This document shows, one piece after another, positions 62,727 to 64,000 of a stretch of 64,000 bases of DNA. Under the pieces are notes generated by a model. That model was not told the DNA's origin. It did not search any database and saw nothing but the letters and a program-made list of their open reading frames with translations. Position 1 is the first letter of the stretch. Every line of letters begins with the position of its first letter. Position numbers and translations under genes: made by a program. The DNA comes from Drosophila miranda (taxonomy: Eukaryota > Arthropoda > Insecta > Diptera > Drosophilidae), in assembly GCF_003369915.1 (NCBI RefSeq), contig NW_022881625.1, positions 1,178,001 through 1,242,000 of the forward strand, in the 5' to 3' direction.

Positions 62727-64000
62727 CTATCGGTACGACGAAGGACGGAGGAATAGTGTTACTCGAGCCAAGACCCGCGATTTATTCACAGACACGGACA
62801 GAGACAGACGGCACGCAAAGGTTAATTCAATTACTGCCACACTCTCAGAGGCATGTATCTGTATCTGTGGCTGTGGCAAGGGTACAGCAGCTACTTTGTA
62901 TCTTTTGCCATAGTTCTCTCTCATTGACCCGCGGGGTTAACGAGTGATAGAATCTATCGTTTATTATTGGACATTCCAACGCCAGTTCGGAGCGATTCGA
63001 TTCGATTCGATTCCCTTTCAGAGGCCCGTACAGAAATCTGTGTGGCGCCATTCGCCCCCTGCCCCCTCTCCTTGTCGTGGGATGGATGATCACCTTTTAA
63101 TTGATTTTCAACACTTTTTAATCCTTCAGATACTGTATCTATGCACTGATTTATGCAGAAGATCCGTTACTGCTCACTCGGACCGCCCAAGCGCGACTGC
63201 TGGAACACCGTCCGCGGAGCCACCCATTTATGTTGAATCCCCGATGTGGATGCTGGACAGAGTACTCGGGCTTGGGCATGAGTACTCGTGAGTGTATCGT
63301 ATCAATCGCTCGCTTTGGGGTTCACAATTCTAATTGATCTCCGCTTTCCGCTCTTGGGGTAGGGAAAAAGAAAAAGAGAGGGACAAAATATTCGGCACTT
63401 TGACGGAGGGACTAAACCTCAGACACGTCTCGACTCCACAACGTTCACGACACGACTTTCCATTTGCAAGTGTGTGTGTCTGTGTGGTGTGAGTCAAGAA
63501 AGTGAAGTGGGGCCACGCTCAAAAGTATGCTGTCTCTTCTTTGTAATTCTCCCTAACTTAAAATTTGATTTGCAATCCCCTGTGAGTTCGTCAACTTGAT
63601 CGCTTGTTGGCTGTAATGCGGTATGTGGTCTTCAGTCCCCTCTACTACCCTTGCCGCCTGCTGAGGGCAGACGACTAGGAATGTAGCATGTACATGTGGG
63701 CGGGCAGTTTATAGGGGGCGTAGTTGTTTTATGCGAATACTAGCATTTTTGGCTCAATTTAGGCCGTAGTGGTGGTGTGGCGGCAACTGATGCTGATTTG
63801 AAAGTCGATTTGAAACCGATTATCAATTGTCAGCACCGTTGCCGCCGAAGATTTATCACAGATTGCAATAATTTTGTAGTGTGGTGTCGGAGAACCGCAC
63901 TAATTACGAAAATAACAATGGGGGGGAAGAAGGGGTTAAAGAAATGAGATCGAAAATTCAGAAAGTGCAGTGTTGCAACACGTAGTCAATTGAGGAATAG
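62727..64000. other. Copy B of the Mdr65 upstream flank, to window end
   Basis: Matches 45945-46580, then jumps at ~63363 to the equivalent of 47763, so ~1.18 kb of copy A (including the possible basic-protein gene) is missing. No supported ORF. Confidence 0.6.

Noticed and set aside
1..64000. tRNA, rRNA or snRNA genes
   Set aside because: I scanned for A/B-box-like pairs and rRNA-like stretches by eye and saw none convincing; a covariance-model search would be decisive.

Overview
The window looks like repeat-rich euchromatin- or heterochromatin-edge DNA from a fly of the Drosophila obscura group (D. miranda / D. pseudoobscura type). The evidence is short GT-AG introns of 60-75 bp, recognisable Drosophila gene fragments (a RhoGAP54D-like gene, Klp61F, Mdr65, a two-pore K+ channel), and five copies of a ~1.1 kb non-autonomous Helitron/Helentron repeat with a (GTCY)n microsatellite, as in the DINE-1/mini-me/ISX-ISY group. 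Gene pieces that belong to different chromosome arms in D. melanogaster lie together, most are broken, and large blocks are duplicated directly and inverted. A Y or neo-Y location is therefore plausible, but this is an inference.

Layout. 1-1.86 kb: right end of a Ty3/gypsy element. 2.6-3.8 kb: an apparently intact three-exon RhoGAP gene on the minus strand. 5.2-14.1 kb: pieces of jockey-like or telomere-like gag elements, including an intact 663-codon gag with three zinc knuckles and a second gag that has lost its knuckles, with one inserted Helitron. 14.2-23.4 kb: a nearly complete gypsy-type element, with ~965 bp LTRs, a RING-H2 finger at the gag N-terminus and a damaged pol, carrying two Helitrons. 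24.6-29.05 kb: an inverted copy of the 5.2-8.4 kb block, then a third gag C-terminus followed by a regular antisense exon-intron array. 29.8-30.9 and 35.0-36.1 kb: Helitrons. 31.8-34.96 kb: broken K2P-channel and Klp61F copies in an inverted repeat. 36.2-39.8 kb: a dead RNase H-bearing non-LTR element. 39.7-44.5 and 59.6-61.7 kb: macrosatellite of ~1.96 kb units built from 111-bp and 88-bp arrays. 45.0-48.6 and 61.7-64 kb: two copies of a block with an Mdr65 first exon next to an unidentified exon. 49.1-59.6 kb: a direct duplication of ~5.3 kb, each copy with a CR1-like non-LTR element.

The most interesting signal is on the strand opposite the gag-only elements. Four separate copies of the region 3' of gag carry a conserved series of short exons bounded by GT-AG sites and pointing back into gag. 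In the 27.6-28.7 kb copy these form a near-periodic array, including three 199-bp units that are each exactly one 130-nt exon plus one 69-nt intron. Upstream of these exons lie dispersed repeats with the core TGGTCCGGCC and, at three loci, a GC-rich palindrome. This arrangement suggests a spliced antisense RNA made from the 3' region of a telomere-type retroelement.
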